The notes under the pieces are model-generated. The model was not told the origin of the DNA and did no database searches. It worked only from the letters and a program-made list of their open reading frames with translations. From Symbiodinium microadriaticum (lineage: Eukaryota; Sar; Dinophyceae; Suessiales; Symbiodiniaceae), in NCBI GenBank assembly GCA_001939145.1, contig LSRX01001218.1, positions 76,314-140,313 of the forward strand: a stretch of 64,000 bases of DNA, in the 5' to 3' direction. Shown here piece after piece: positions 30,514 to 40,800 of this stretch; the first letter of the stretch is position 1, and every line of letters starts with the position of its first letter. The position numbers and the translations under genes were made by a program.

Positions 30514-30981
30514 CCAGAGGACTCCAATATCCCCTTAATTCAGGAATATACCTTAAATCTGATTAGGGTTCCTATTATCATTTAATGTATATTCCTGAAT
30601 TAAGGGATATACCTTAAATCTTATTAGGGTTCCTATTATCATTTAGGGTATACCTCTAGTCTCCATTGTAGTTCCTTTTTGGGGTTACCTTTTGGGATCC
30701 TTACTATAGACTTGGTTAAACCATTTAAAAGGAACTACAATGGAGACTAATTACAGGTATTCCTGAATTACCTGGGAATCCAAAAACCTACCGTTTTAGG
30801 GTTTCTACCCTGTAATTAAGGGGTCATAACCTACTATTTTGTAGGGTTTGGGGTCACAGGTAAACCCTAAACCCTAAACCCTAAACCCTAAACCCTATAA
30901 ACCCTAAACCCTAAACCCTATAAACCCTAAACCCTAAACCCTAAACCGTATTCCTGAATTGAGGGATATTGGAGTCTCTGG
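30514..30981. mobile_element. Composite family F element with nested family C-like element and heptads
   Basis: The outer ends are AGGACTCCAATATCCCCTTA and the complement GGGATATTGGAGTCTCTGG, typical of family F. Inside, the unit ATATACCTTAAATCTTATTA appears twice in tandem, then a complete hairpin element (30656-30750), then CCCTAAA heptads with CCCTATAAACCC spacers (30860-30950), then the right arm. The result is 468 bp instead of about 105. Confidence 0.7.
30656..30750. mobile_element. Hairpin element related to family C, nested
   Basis: Arms AGTCTCCATTGTAGTTCCTT and the perfect complement ending AACTACAATGGAGACT. The inner GTTCCTTTTTGGGGTTACCT matches family C, but the outermost arm differs. 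Confidence 0.75.
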
Positions 30982-31084
30982 GTCTGGGTCCCTTGGAGGG
31001 GCCTCAGGAGTAGACCCAGTCCAGTTCCGGCGCCCGCTACCAATAGAATCACCGGCCCAGGAAAGAGAGAAGGCCCTCCGCTTA

Positions 31085-31210
31085 GGGGTTTAGGGCTATT
31101 AGGGTGTTTAGGGTTATTAGGGTTTAGGGTTTTTAGGGTTTTTTTTGATTTAAGGTTTTTAAGGTTTAGGGTTTAGGGCTTTTAGGGTTTACGGCGTAGG
31201 GTTTAGGGGG
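31085..31210 (+). repeat. TTTAGGG array
   Basis: TTTAGGG and TATTAGGG variants. The following 31203-31500 stretch has overlapping minus-strand frames (60-79 codons) without a recognised domain. Confidence 0.6.
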
Positions 31211-31599
31211 CTATCCTCAAACTCTGGCAATGGGTCGTGCCCGAGAGACCTGACCGTGCTCCAGCCAAGCAAAGTACTTGCGGCACCGATCCACATTGGC
31301 CGCCGTGAGGGAACTCACGGGTGATTTCCACCTTTTTTCTTGCTGATGGAGAACCACGGAGCCCTCCGCCCAAGAGGTGGTGACGGCGCGGACCTGTTCG
31401 AACGAGAACTCCGCTGCTTTGAGCGTCTGGGTCTGTCCCCAACCTCCACCGTGACGGCCGGTTCGACAGACTGGTGGTCCTTGTACCGATGCACCATCTA
31501 AACCCTAAACCCTAAACCCTAAACCCAATCGGGTACAGACAGGCTGCCGGGTCCGATTCCATGACCGCAGGCATGCCCCCCCGCTTAGAGGGTTTGTTT

Positions 31600-31623
31600 T
31601 TTGGATCCTCCCGGGGGTCTGGG
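31600..31623 (+). mobile_element. Family H solo right end
   Basis: GGATCCTCCCGGGGGTCTGG alone, without a left arm, suggesting a deleted copy. Confidence 0.5.
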
Positions 31624-31669
31624 AAGGGAAGCCAAAAAGAAAAAGGGGAAAGGGTACTACTGTCTCGGA

Positions 31670-31771
31670 CATTTTCAGGTGGTTAGTTACCGTTTTTGGA
31701 GCCTAATGGAAGGAATATATACCTTATAGAAGTTCTATATACCCTAAACTCCCCACCTGCAGTTTGCTTTA
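31670..31771 (-). mobile_element. Inverted-repeat element, family B, copy 4 (inverted)
   Basis: Begins ACATTTTCAGGTGG and ends CCCCACCTGCAGTTTGCTTT, the reverse complement of the family B consensus. Confidence 0.75.
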
Positions 31772-32028
31772 ATACTGGGTATACCCTAATCGCGACCCTG
31801 TTTACTTTCTCTGTTTCCTTAGTTAGAACCATCCTGACTTTCGCGTAATTTAGGGTTCACGGTTTGAGGCTAGTTTAGGGTTTAGGGGTTTAGGGTTTAG
31901 GTTAGGGGTTCATGATGCTGTTAACCTTACAAAGCCTCATTCCTAAACCCTGACCTGGCCAGAGACTGCACCACTCAGATTAAGGAATTAAGAAAACCGT
32001 TAGTCTTCAATGTATACTCATACTCATA

Positions 32029-32147
32029 CCCAGACACCCGGAAGGATCTAAGAAGTAGATCCCCTAATTTGGGACCCTAGCCACTAAAGGGTACTTTATA
32101 GGAACCCCCTTTAAGGATCTACTTGTTGGATCCTCCCGGGGGTCTGG
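32029..32147 (+). mobile_element. Inverted-repeat element, family H, copy 2
   Basis: Arms CCCAGACACCCGGAAGGATC and GGATCCTCCCGGGGGTCTGG, nearly perfect. The flanking word ATAC on both sides may be a 4-bp target duplication. Confidence 0.8.
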
Positions 32148-32256
32148 ATACTCCTTGATCAAGCTGTTTGGAAGTCACTGGGTATATCCCAAACCCAAGT
32201 CCCACGTAAACTCTTCCCCTTGGCAAGAGCCGTGTTGCTTGTCCCGGTCTACTGGG

Positions 32257-32385
32257 AGGATCACAAGACTTAGTAAGTAAGGCAAAAGCACCTAAATTAT
32301 TGAGTGCCAAATACTTCTAAGTATAATAAATAATCCCCGTACACTTCCCGAAAATAAACCGTGGTTACCAAGTACCATGATCCTT
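32257..32385 (+). mobile_element. Inverted-repeat element, family I, copy 2
   Basis: Starts AGGATCACAAGACTTAGTAA and ends GTTACCAAGTACCATGATCC. Confidence 0.65.
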
Positions 32386-32445
32386 GACGTCGACCCAGAT
32401 CCCTTTTGAAGGAGCGCACCCTAAGGCTTAAACCCTATAACCTTA

Positions 32446-32557
32446 CCCAAAGGGTCCAAAGTACCTATATAGTAGAAGGTAGAGTTTCTATATTAGGAAT
32501 TACTATTATGGTTTGGGGAAGTATCCCCCATAGCAGTACCTAGGACCGTTTGGGTTA
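32446..32557. mobile_element. Inverted-repeat element, family L, copy 1
   Basis: Arms ACCCAAAGGGTCCAAAGTAC and the complement GTACCTAGGACCGTTTGGGT. A relative is at 59188-59277. Confidence 0.6.
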
Positions 32558-33029
32558 GTTAGTCCCATGATCCCAAGAGACCCGAAGCTCCTTGCAGGGC
32601 TAAGCCAGGCCGCCCCTAAACCTTAAACCCTTAACATCTACCAGGAGGTTCTAAGGACTCATATTCTACAGCTTTTGGGCCCAAAGACCATACTCTGTAA
32701 GGGCTTTGGGCAACTTTGAGCCTTGGGGCTAAGGTTTGGGGTTTACGGCTTGTAACGAAAGGTTCCCTAAACCCTAAATCCCTAATGTCTAAACCCCTAA
32801 AAGTCCATGTCTCCATATTGAGTATACTTTGACCTCAAAGTACCTATACAGGTTCTACTTTACGCCCCCTAAAACCCTATGTAAATTTACTCTAATTACG
32901 CCCAAGAGAAACCTAGGAATAAACAGGGCGCCCTTTTGGGTTAAAGGACTTTATAAGGGAACCTGAACCCTAAAAATGGGAATAAGGGCCTACTCTGGGT
33001 CCTAGTTAATTAAGCCCTGTGTATATTTG

Positions 33030-33123
33030 GAGTTAGACCCTCTCAATAAGGCCCCCTTTAAGAGAGCCACAAGTAGGGTTCAGAAGGGCCCCCATTAAGG
33101 GGTCTCCCTAATACTCCCTAGGA
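33030..33123 (+). mobile_element. Family D element, copy 3 (left end diverged)
   Basis: ACCCTCTCAATAAGGCCCCC, AGAGAGCCACAAGTAGGG, TCTCCCTAATACTCCCTAGG. The sequence before it (32985-33030) is diverged. Confidence 0.55.
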
Positions 33124-33239
33124 TATATGCTATCGCCTTGAGCTTCTCTGCAAAGCCCGTCATGCGATCCTGGCACTCGTCGGAGCGAGGGGACCCAAAG
33201 GCCCAAATTGCGGACTTCCCCTCACTCTGCATATCCGTA

Positions 33240-33512
33240 GCTACATCTATATCTCTATCTACATCTGTATCTGTTCTATATATATATATATATCACTCTA
33301 TATCTACCTGCTACCTACACCTACACCTATATCTAGGTCTAGATCTGGGATGTAGATCTAGACCTGTGTATGTACCTGCATACATATTGTGTGTGCATGT
33401 ATGTGTGTGTGTGTATGTCGCTGTATGTCTGTATGTATGTATGTGTATATCTATATATGTGTTTGTATGTATGTATGTATGTATGTATGTATGTATGTAT
33501 GTATGTATGTAT
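33240..33512. repeat. TA/TATC and TATG microsatellite bordering the LINE
   Basis: CTACATCTATATC-type units, TA run at 33277-33292, then about twelve TATG units ending at 33512. The LINE 5-prime sequence starts immediately after. Frames crossing it are repeat translations. Confidence 0.85.
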
Positions 33513-33753
33513 AGGGCTCTGAAGACGCCGTGAGGAGGCGATTGCTGTTTTGCCCCAGCACCAGGAGGTGCGTCAACCTTTCCGAGCCATAGCCTCACCG
33601 TCTTGGCATCGGAAGCTCAGGCTGAAACGGGCGAAGGCTAGAGCGTCTGTTCGCTTGGGCCTCCCGGTCAGCCGGCTGCAACGGGATCTTTTATCCCGAC
33701 ACCACGGAACCGATCCTCATTTCCGTGCTCTCCTACGTGGCTTCCCTGTTCGT

Positions 33754-34887
33754 ATGGGACGTGGTAGCAAGCAAGGCAGCCAGCAGGGAGGACAGCAATG
33801 GCGACAAGGCGAACATGGTTACAGGGTCTGGCCGGGGGCCTACTCGCCGCAGCAGCCGCAGGCACGGGACAAACGTCCCTGGCGCAGCGATGTCTCCCGG
33901 CCTACGACATCATTCCCCTCCTATGCCTCTGTCAGCTTGCCGGTCGAGAAGACAGCTCCAACCCGGAATCCCTCCGAGCGCAGTGGTGGACGTGCAGGGA
34001 ACACCTCCGCGACGCCTGCAATTCAGACGGCTTTGAACCACACGAGGAAGGCCGAGGGGAAGGTCAATCGGCTACGAGATGCTCTGCAGGAGTCTGGTCT
34101 TCTCTGGCAAGAATACGAGGCCCAGATGAAGGAGGCTTTTCGCAAGGAGCGGGTCCGTTTTGCCAAAGACAGGGAGAGGCTGGAAAAGGAAATACTGGAG
34201 GCGGAGGAGGCACAGGAATTGGCCAGGCAAGGCTTGAGAGATGCCTTCTTTGGGGCCCAGCGAAGTACCGGAAGTGCCGATGTGTCCATGCTGGAAGGGC
34301 CGGATGCAGACCAGGTCTTCGAACAGTGGACAAGGGAAGACGAAGGCGCAGCAGATGGGGTTCTGCAGCGTGCCCTTGCACCGCGGGACCACACGCCCAA
34401 CCGGGCTACTGCGACTGCGCCGAGGACGCCCCCTGGAGGCGCCCCCCCGGCACCTGTTATCCCCTTGATGTCTGGAACGCCTACAGCCGTCACAGACCCC
34501 TACTACAACTCCATGTCGCCTGTTATGACTCCAGCTGCCATCCAGCACTACCTCCAGCAGCAGATGATGCAAAGCCAAATATCCGTGGCCCCCCCAGGAC
34601 TCGCACCGATTATCGAAGCTCCTGCTGCAGTTACTGCTGCGGTGCCGCCGGAGGTACCCGCCCCTGGTCCTCTTGGGGAAGGTCCGGAGGAAGGCTATGG
34701 CAAAAGCCCCACCTTGCACGACCGAGTGCAGCGAAGGCGAGCAATGGAGCCCTTTGGTGGAGGCCGGGGACCCGCTCCTGCAGGTGCCCCCGACTCTCTG
34801 CCACCGGACGCGAGGCTCCCCACAAACATTCGAATTGTGGAAGACGACGACGAGCTGAACCGGGCAGACGAATCCGATCTCAGCTAG
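33754..34887 (+). CDS. LINE ORF1: coiled-coil, Pro/Gly-rich protein (377 aa)
   Basis: The first ATG in the frame is at 33754; the frame itself is open from 33523, so an alternative start could exist upstream. Residues 1-100 are G/Q/R/S-rich and basic (GSKQGSQQGGQQWRQG), probably RNA-binding. Residues about 110-185 form a long charged coiled coil (KAEGKVNRLRDALQESGLLW, AFRKERVRFAKDRERLEKEI). Residues about 230-370 are Pro/Ala-rich with a Q/M-rich stretch. This layout matches ORF1 proteins of dinoflagellate LINEs, presumed to bind the element RNA in a particle. The TAG stop (34885-34887) is followed by a frame that stays open into ORF2 without any other stop. Confidence 0.8.
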   Translation: MGRGSKQGSQQGGQQWRQGEHGYRVWPGAYSPQQPQARDKRPWRSDVSRPTTSFPSYASVSLPVEKTAPTRNPSERSGGRAGNTSATPAIQTALNHTRKAEGKVNRLRDALQESGLLWQEYEAQMKEAFRKERVRFAKDRERLEKEILEAEEAQELARQGLRDAFFGAQRSTGSADVSMLEGPDADQVFEQWTREDEGAADGVLQRALAPRDHTPNRATATAPRTPPGGAPPAPVIPLMSGTPTAVTDPYYNSMSPVMTPAAIQHYLQQQMMQSQISVAPPGLAPIIEAPAAVTAAVPPEVPAPGPLGEGPEEGYGKSPTLHDRVQRRRAMEPFGGGRGPAPAGAPDSLPPDARLPTNIRIVEDDDELNRADESDLS

Positions 34888-37800
34888 AGTGATTCCCCGG
34901 GGAAGGCATCCCGATTCCCTCTCCTGGAAAGTTCCATCTCCGGATGCTTTGGGTACAGCGTCTGGAGGTGTGTACTGGAAGGCGAGTGGTTTTCGAGAGG
35001 CTATCCGCGGCTGGATCACTCGGATGTTTCTGAACGTATTGTACAGTACGCCTTAGGGGATGCTGTACAGATTTTGGCATTCATTTCGGAGACCGGCTGC
35101 CGGGATTTCCTTACCCGGTGCTGCCTAAACGGCCTTTCGTGGAATTGTCCTAACCCCTCTTTTGGACTTGGGGCCCTTGGCGAGTGTTTTTCATCACCTC
35201 GTTGCCTCCGGCATCTGTCCCATCTTGGCCACCTCTGTGGCTCGACTGAGGCTCAATATTGTCTGCTTGACTGCAATTTTGTATTCTTCCAGCCTCGCAG
35301 TTCTCTGCAGAGGAACGTGGCAGGGCGCGAAAGAGACAGATCGGTCGCTCTGGGCTGTCCGCCTGCCCTTTCCATTGACTTCTATGATCAATCCGGCAGG
35401 GATTTTCCTTGTCCCTGCCTCAGGACGCGACCCAGGATCCCTTTTGATTTCGGGCTGAGGTCGTTGGCCTCTGGGTTTCCCCTTAGTATTTCTAGGGGTT
35501 TTGGTTACGTTCCTTTAGAGCGCGAAAGAGACAGATCGGTCGCTCGGGGCTGTCCGCCTATTGGTTCGTTGCCGCAAATCCTCGTCTGGCTCATCTCTGT
35601 GGGTGAGCGCTTTGCTGCCTTTTTCGTGACATTGCAATCCCTTTTGCTTCTCGCACTTCTGAGGATGCTCATCCGTGCTGCGCCTGGGAGTGCCTCTCCC
35701 TTGGCTAGAGGCTTGTGTTTCCCGGCTGCTGCCAATACTGATGGTCTTGCCCTGTCTTTTCGGTGCTTGCAAGTCTCCTCTGGCAAGGTTAGCGGGCACG
35801 GTCCTTTGCCCGTTAACAAACGCGCCGTGCCCATATGTAAAAAAAGGGCGGTATGTTCTATACCCTTGGCACGCTGTGTTGCATGGTTGGGACTCTGCTC
35901 ACTTCCTGTTCAGGTTTGGGCTGCCCCTAAGGGTCTGGCCGAGGCAGTGTCGCATGTTGCTGACTTTGTTGCAGCCGCCCCAGGTGGAAATGAGGCGTCC
36001 AGGCCACAGGAGGATACTGACCCTGAACCATTCCCGTTAAGGCAAGCAGTATCTCATGGCCAGGCTGAGTCCCTTGTAGAGGCCCATGATTCTGAGGCTG
36101 TCTCGCATCTCCCTGGCATTGCTGTGCGTCCACAGGTCCAGGTTCATGCCCATGCAGAGGTTACCCTGACACCCCCAGCAATGCTTCCACCCGATCCCGG
36201 GGAACACACGGGATTGACTCCATCAGAACCCTGCCGAGAGGACCCTCTTCTTGGGCCTTTGGGTGAACTGGCGCTTGATGCCGCCGAAGTCGAGACCACT
36301 GGGCCCGGCGTTGCTTTGGATGTGCCAGTTATCCTTGCTGCAGCCGGCTACCGAATCGCACATGCCACTGCCGGCGTGCTTTTCCCCTCTCATGTTGGGG
36401 CGCTTGAAGGCCAGGTCCGATCTGCCTCTGCCGATATGCTGTGTGAATGTGGGGACCAACTCACTCCGGTGTACCCACAAGTTGCACCGGGCTTCGCGAC
36501 TTTTGTGGCATCTCCAGCTTGGTTTGCCGAAGCAAAGCTTGTCGTCGCTTTTCTTGATGCACGGGCTGTCAGAGGTCAGGCATTCGCGATCGTGTTGTCC
36601 TTTCCCACAACGGTGCAGGAGATTAACAGGGTCGCTGGCCTCTCATCGGTCGCTGCTCACGACATTTTTGTTTCCGGCCAGCCGCTTCCCCTCGATGAGC
36701 ACGTTGAAGTTGCTTTGCCCACTGGCTCTCTTATAAGGATGCTGCCGCCCGGGTCCAAGCCGCTTTGGGCGGCTCCCTTGGCCTTTGCACTTTGGCACCC
36801 GCATTATTGGCCAAGTGGGGCACTGGTGCCGCGTACGAGGGATTCGGCCTGTGCATTGGTGCTGCACAGCTCGGGTAAATACTTGTATGGCCGCTTTTGC
36901 AGCGACGACTGGGCCAACCAAAACGGCATTGCATCACTGGTTGGGGTTCCCCTAGCAGAAGTCCGGATGCAAGCTGCCGATCCTGCTGAAATGCTCCCAT
37001 ATGTTTACCGCGGAGCCCCTGTTCGGGGGGTTATTGCGGTATTCGAGAGGAGACCGGAGCGCGACAATCAAGGTCGGCAGCTCCCTTACGTTGTCTTTCT
37101 TGACTCAAGGCCCCTCGGTTTTGACTTCAACTTTGTAGTCTGCGAGCAGCTGTCCCTCTCCATTGATTGGTTGCTGCAGTATCTCCAACAGCCGCCTCCT
37201 GCCGGGTGGAGGTTAGTTGTCAAAGGTGGCCAGAGACAACAAGACAGGGTTGATTTCTTTCCAGGCGAGGTTTTGATCTTAGGCTTCCAAAGATGTGCTG
37301 AGGATGCCGAAGAACAGCCCGAATCTGAGGCAGGGTTTTCCTCTGATCCTGAGCAGGACGCTGACAGTGATTCAGGGGGTGGCCACGGATCAGACAGTTC
37401 CACGCGCTCTCGATCCAGAGACCATACCTCTGAGCCACATTCCAAGAGCGAAGATCGCTCCTACCAAGGCCTATTTACGCCACCGGATGACAGCAAGCAT
37501 CTTTCGCACATGCAACGCGACGCTCTGCCGTTTGCCGAGCTAGGCCCTTTAAGCTCCCTTGCTGCTGCTGCCTCTTCAGGTGCCCTTCAGGTTCAGGCTA
37601 TTACTGTCAAATGCTGTCTGAGGCTTTTGCAGTCCCTGAAGCCCGTTGCTCCTTACGTCAAATGCCGTGTTCCTGATTTTAGTGGGCAAGAGTCTGCTGT
37701 CCCACGGCGTAACGACGGCGGAGGTAGGACTCTGCCGAGTCTGCCAGCTCTGAGGGACATAGGCGATCGCTCTCCTAGGAGGCCGGTTGCACCCGAGTTC

Positions 37801-40800
37801 TGTGTCACTCCGCAGTCCCCCGTTCCCGCGGTGCCACTGCCAACAGTCCGAGCCCTTTTTGCCGTGCTTATTGAAGGTTACTGGCCGGAGTTCGTTCCTC
37901 TGACACTGCCCGTCCCCTGTGACATTGCCTGGGCAATGAGTGAGCTCCAAACACACAGATTGCCTGTAACCAAGCGTCTTTGTCCAAAGCTTGTCCCGGT
38001 TCCTTTTCAGCCAGCGCCGGGATTTGCCATCTTTCTTGCAGCCCCAAGATGGCCGAAGGCCGAGGTCGAGGTTCTGCTAGACTGCAGGAGTTTCTCAGGT
38101 CAGCTGCACGCCGCCTTCTTGCCTCCTGTCGTCAATGCCGCCCTCCTTCGCTCCAAAGCAGGTATAGCCTGGTGGCGAAATGCGGCGGTCTGGATTGAGC
38201 CATATGTTAGGCCAGCCCAAGGAGATGAGGCCATCAGGCTTTACCCAGGTTCGGTTGTTGTCTTCCTTGAATCCGAGTCCCCGCCGCCTCTTCTCGGTGA
38301 CCTAGCAACCATGCTGAGGTCCGGTGACTGTTGGGACCATTTGGCTCCCATGCCCTTTCTGTTCGATCCTGCCCTTTGGATCCTTTCCGATGAGGGAGCT
38401 TTCCGTTTTGCCATTGAGGGTGCACGACCTCGAAGATTTGTCTTGGCACATGTTCTCGAGTATGATCCGTCACGCTTGGTTGCCATTGCCCCTGAGCCAC
38501 CAATCCGTGACTTTTGTGACCAGGGTGCCACAACTGATGCGGTCCTCATTGTGTCCCAGCGTGTGCCTATTGACCGTGCCTGGGGTTCCGGGGCATGTAT
38601 CGTTGTCATTGACCAGCGGCCATTGCTTTTGGGTGTTACCTGGACGTTTGTTAATAATGGCCTTTTCTCGATTGGGAGGTTTGCTGCTGATCTTCCAAGG
38701 AGGTGCCCGCCAGGGTATCAGCTGGCCTTCACAGGCGCGCTACCTGTTGCAGGCACTGATTCGCTCCGAGTTGCGGATGCCACTTGTCTCGTTGTTGAAT
38801 TTGTGCCGATGCTGCCCCCCCGCCGAATCGACGCTAGCTCTTCTCCTAGTTCCGGCTCATGGGTGAGCACTCTGCGTTCTAGTGACGATGACAGCACCAG
38901 TTCCGGGAGCAGTTCTAGTGAGTCTGACTCTGGGCCGCCAGCGGGACCCCCACCACCTAGGCCTTCTCCTGCATCCAGACAGCTGCATCGTTCAGCCCAG
39001 GTTGCCCTCACTGCAGTAGTCCTTGCCACCTGCCCCTTGCCTCTTGAGGCGCACGGCCTCACTGAGAGCAGGCCAATATGCGTTGCAGAGGTCATGCCTG
39101 GCCACCTCATCCCTGAGAGTTGGCTCCATGCAGCAATTGCTCTTGCAATCTTTTGGTATGCATGGCGGGCTTTGCGAGCCGTCAGCTGCAAAGTTGCTGA
39201 TGACCCTTCCTTCGGGGATGGCGTACATTGGATGATGAACTGCCTGTGTACTGCCACTCGCCTCCTGCAGACCCCCCATTTTGCCATGCCGCGCGACCTT
39301 GCACGCCTCCTACAGAGAGATGATTTCGAGGACGGCCTCGAAGACTTGCCGCCACAGGAGGCCGCTGTTACCTTCGCCATCCTTGCTCCAGAATATGCCC
39401 CCGAGTTTGTGACCGTGACCCTGCAGCTTCCATGCACATGGGGAGAAGCCGAGCCTTTTCTCCCACCAGCGAGAGCCACCGGGCCCAATGTGCGTTTTCC
39501 CCACTTGTTTCCGGCTGCTCAACAACACATCCCAGGCTTTGTGCTTCTCACCGCCGCTCCTCGTTGGGACCCTCATGCCAATGTGGTCTGTCTCAATTCT
39601 ATCGACATCGATGGGCGAGTGTTTGCGGTGTTTGCCCCCTCTTATGTTGACCGGGAAGGATTATGCAGAATTGCTGCCCTCCCCTCTGGTCTTGACTATG
39701 ATGTCTTTGTCGAGGGCGACGACCAGCCGATGGCACGGGATTATGAGGTGCATCTATCGCAGGGAATGCAGGTCGTTTTTGTCGAAGCAGGGCAGGTCCC
39801 TACCGGGGGACACGCCCTGCCTGTGCTTCTGCTTTCACCGGCAAATTGGGATGAGACCTTTGCCTTCCCTGAGCCTGCCCTATACGATTCTTACTGCATT
39901 GCCACCGCTGCGCGGCATGCACTTTGTTCATGCGACTTTGGGCGACCCTGGCGCGTCAAGAGGAATATTGCTAGCACTGTTGGTCTTGCTCACCAGAGAT
40001 TCCATGTCCTGCCTGCGAACCCACCTGTCCGTGACATTGCCATTCAAGGGGTTAAATGCAGAACCCTTCTTGCTGCTTGTACCTGTGGCAGACAAGAGGA
40101 TAATTGCCAGGCCTTTTTCGTTGACCTTCGACCCATCCGAGAAGGCCTCAAGCTAAGACACTGTAATGGGTTCGCTCTCGACCTCGATCTTCTTGTCGAG
40201 ACCCTTTCAGCCGAGGCGCCGCCGGGTTGGCGCGCTCAAATCTCCGACTCCCCTGCGTCATTCGGTGGACGAGTCTTTCTATCACCCGGTGCCGTGCTTA
40301 CAGTCGATTATGTGCCGACGTCTGGCCCTGTTGACGCGGCAGCCGGTGACCGGCAGGAAGGGGGCAGCCAGGATCCGTCCGAGGTTGTCAGCTCCGATAC
40401 TGCCACTCTCGACACGCAGGGAAGCTCTACTGGTCAGGATATCGAGCAAGATTCAGTCCCTCCTGTCGTTGAAAGTAGCGATGACACCGATATCACGCTG
40501 GGCCCCGCCTTACGGTCCAGATCCTTTCTCATTCTGGGGCAGGATTTTACTCCCGAGTTAATCCAGATTGCCCTCCCGGCGCCGACCCCTGTTTTCGATG
40601 CGCTTGCAAGTGTGTCTGCGGCGCGCAAGTCGCGTGACCGCCTTTGCTTGCCACAACTGCTCCCCGTTGCCCCCCAGCCCTCTGGGTCTCATGCGCTCAT
40701 TTTGGCAATGCCATCCTGGCAGCTTGACGGAGCATACATTGCTTTCGACCTCAGCACCCACGACGGGAGGGTGTTCGCTCTCCAAGTATGCAATCGGGTT

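Noticed and set aside
33138..33598. 131- and 95-codon frames upstream of the LINE
   Set aside because: Mostly translation of TATC/TATG microsatellite; no domain.
34072..35019. 315-codon minus-strand frame opposite ORF1
   Set aside because: GC-rich shadow of ORF1; no domain and opposite strand to the element.
38718..39488. 256-codon minus-strand frame inside ORF2
   Set aside because: Shadow frame of ORF2; composition follows codon complement.
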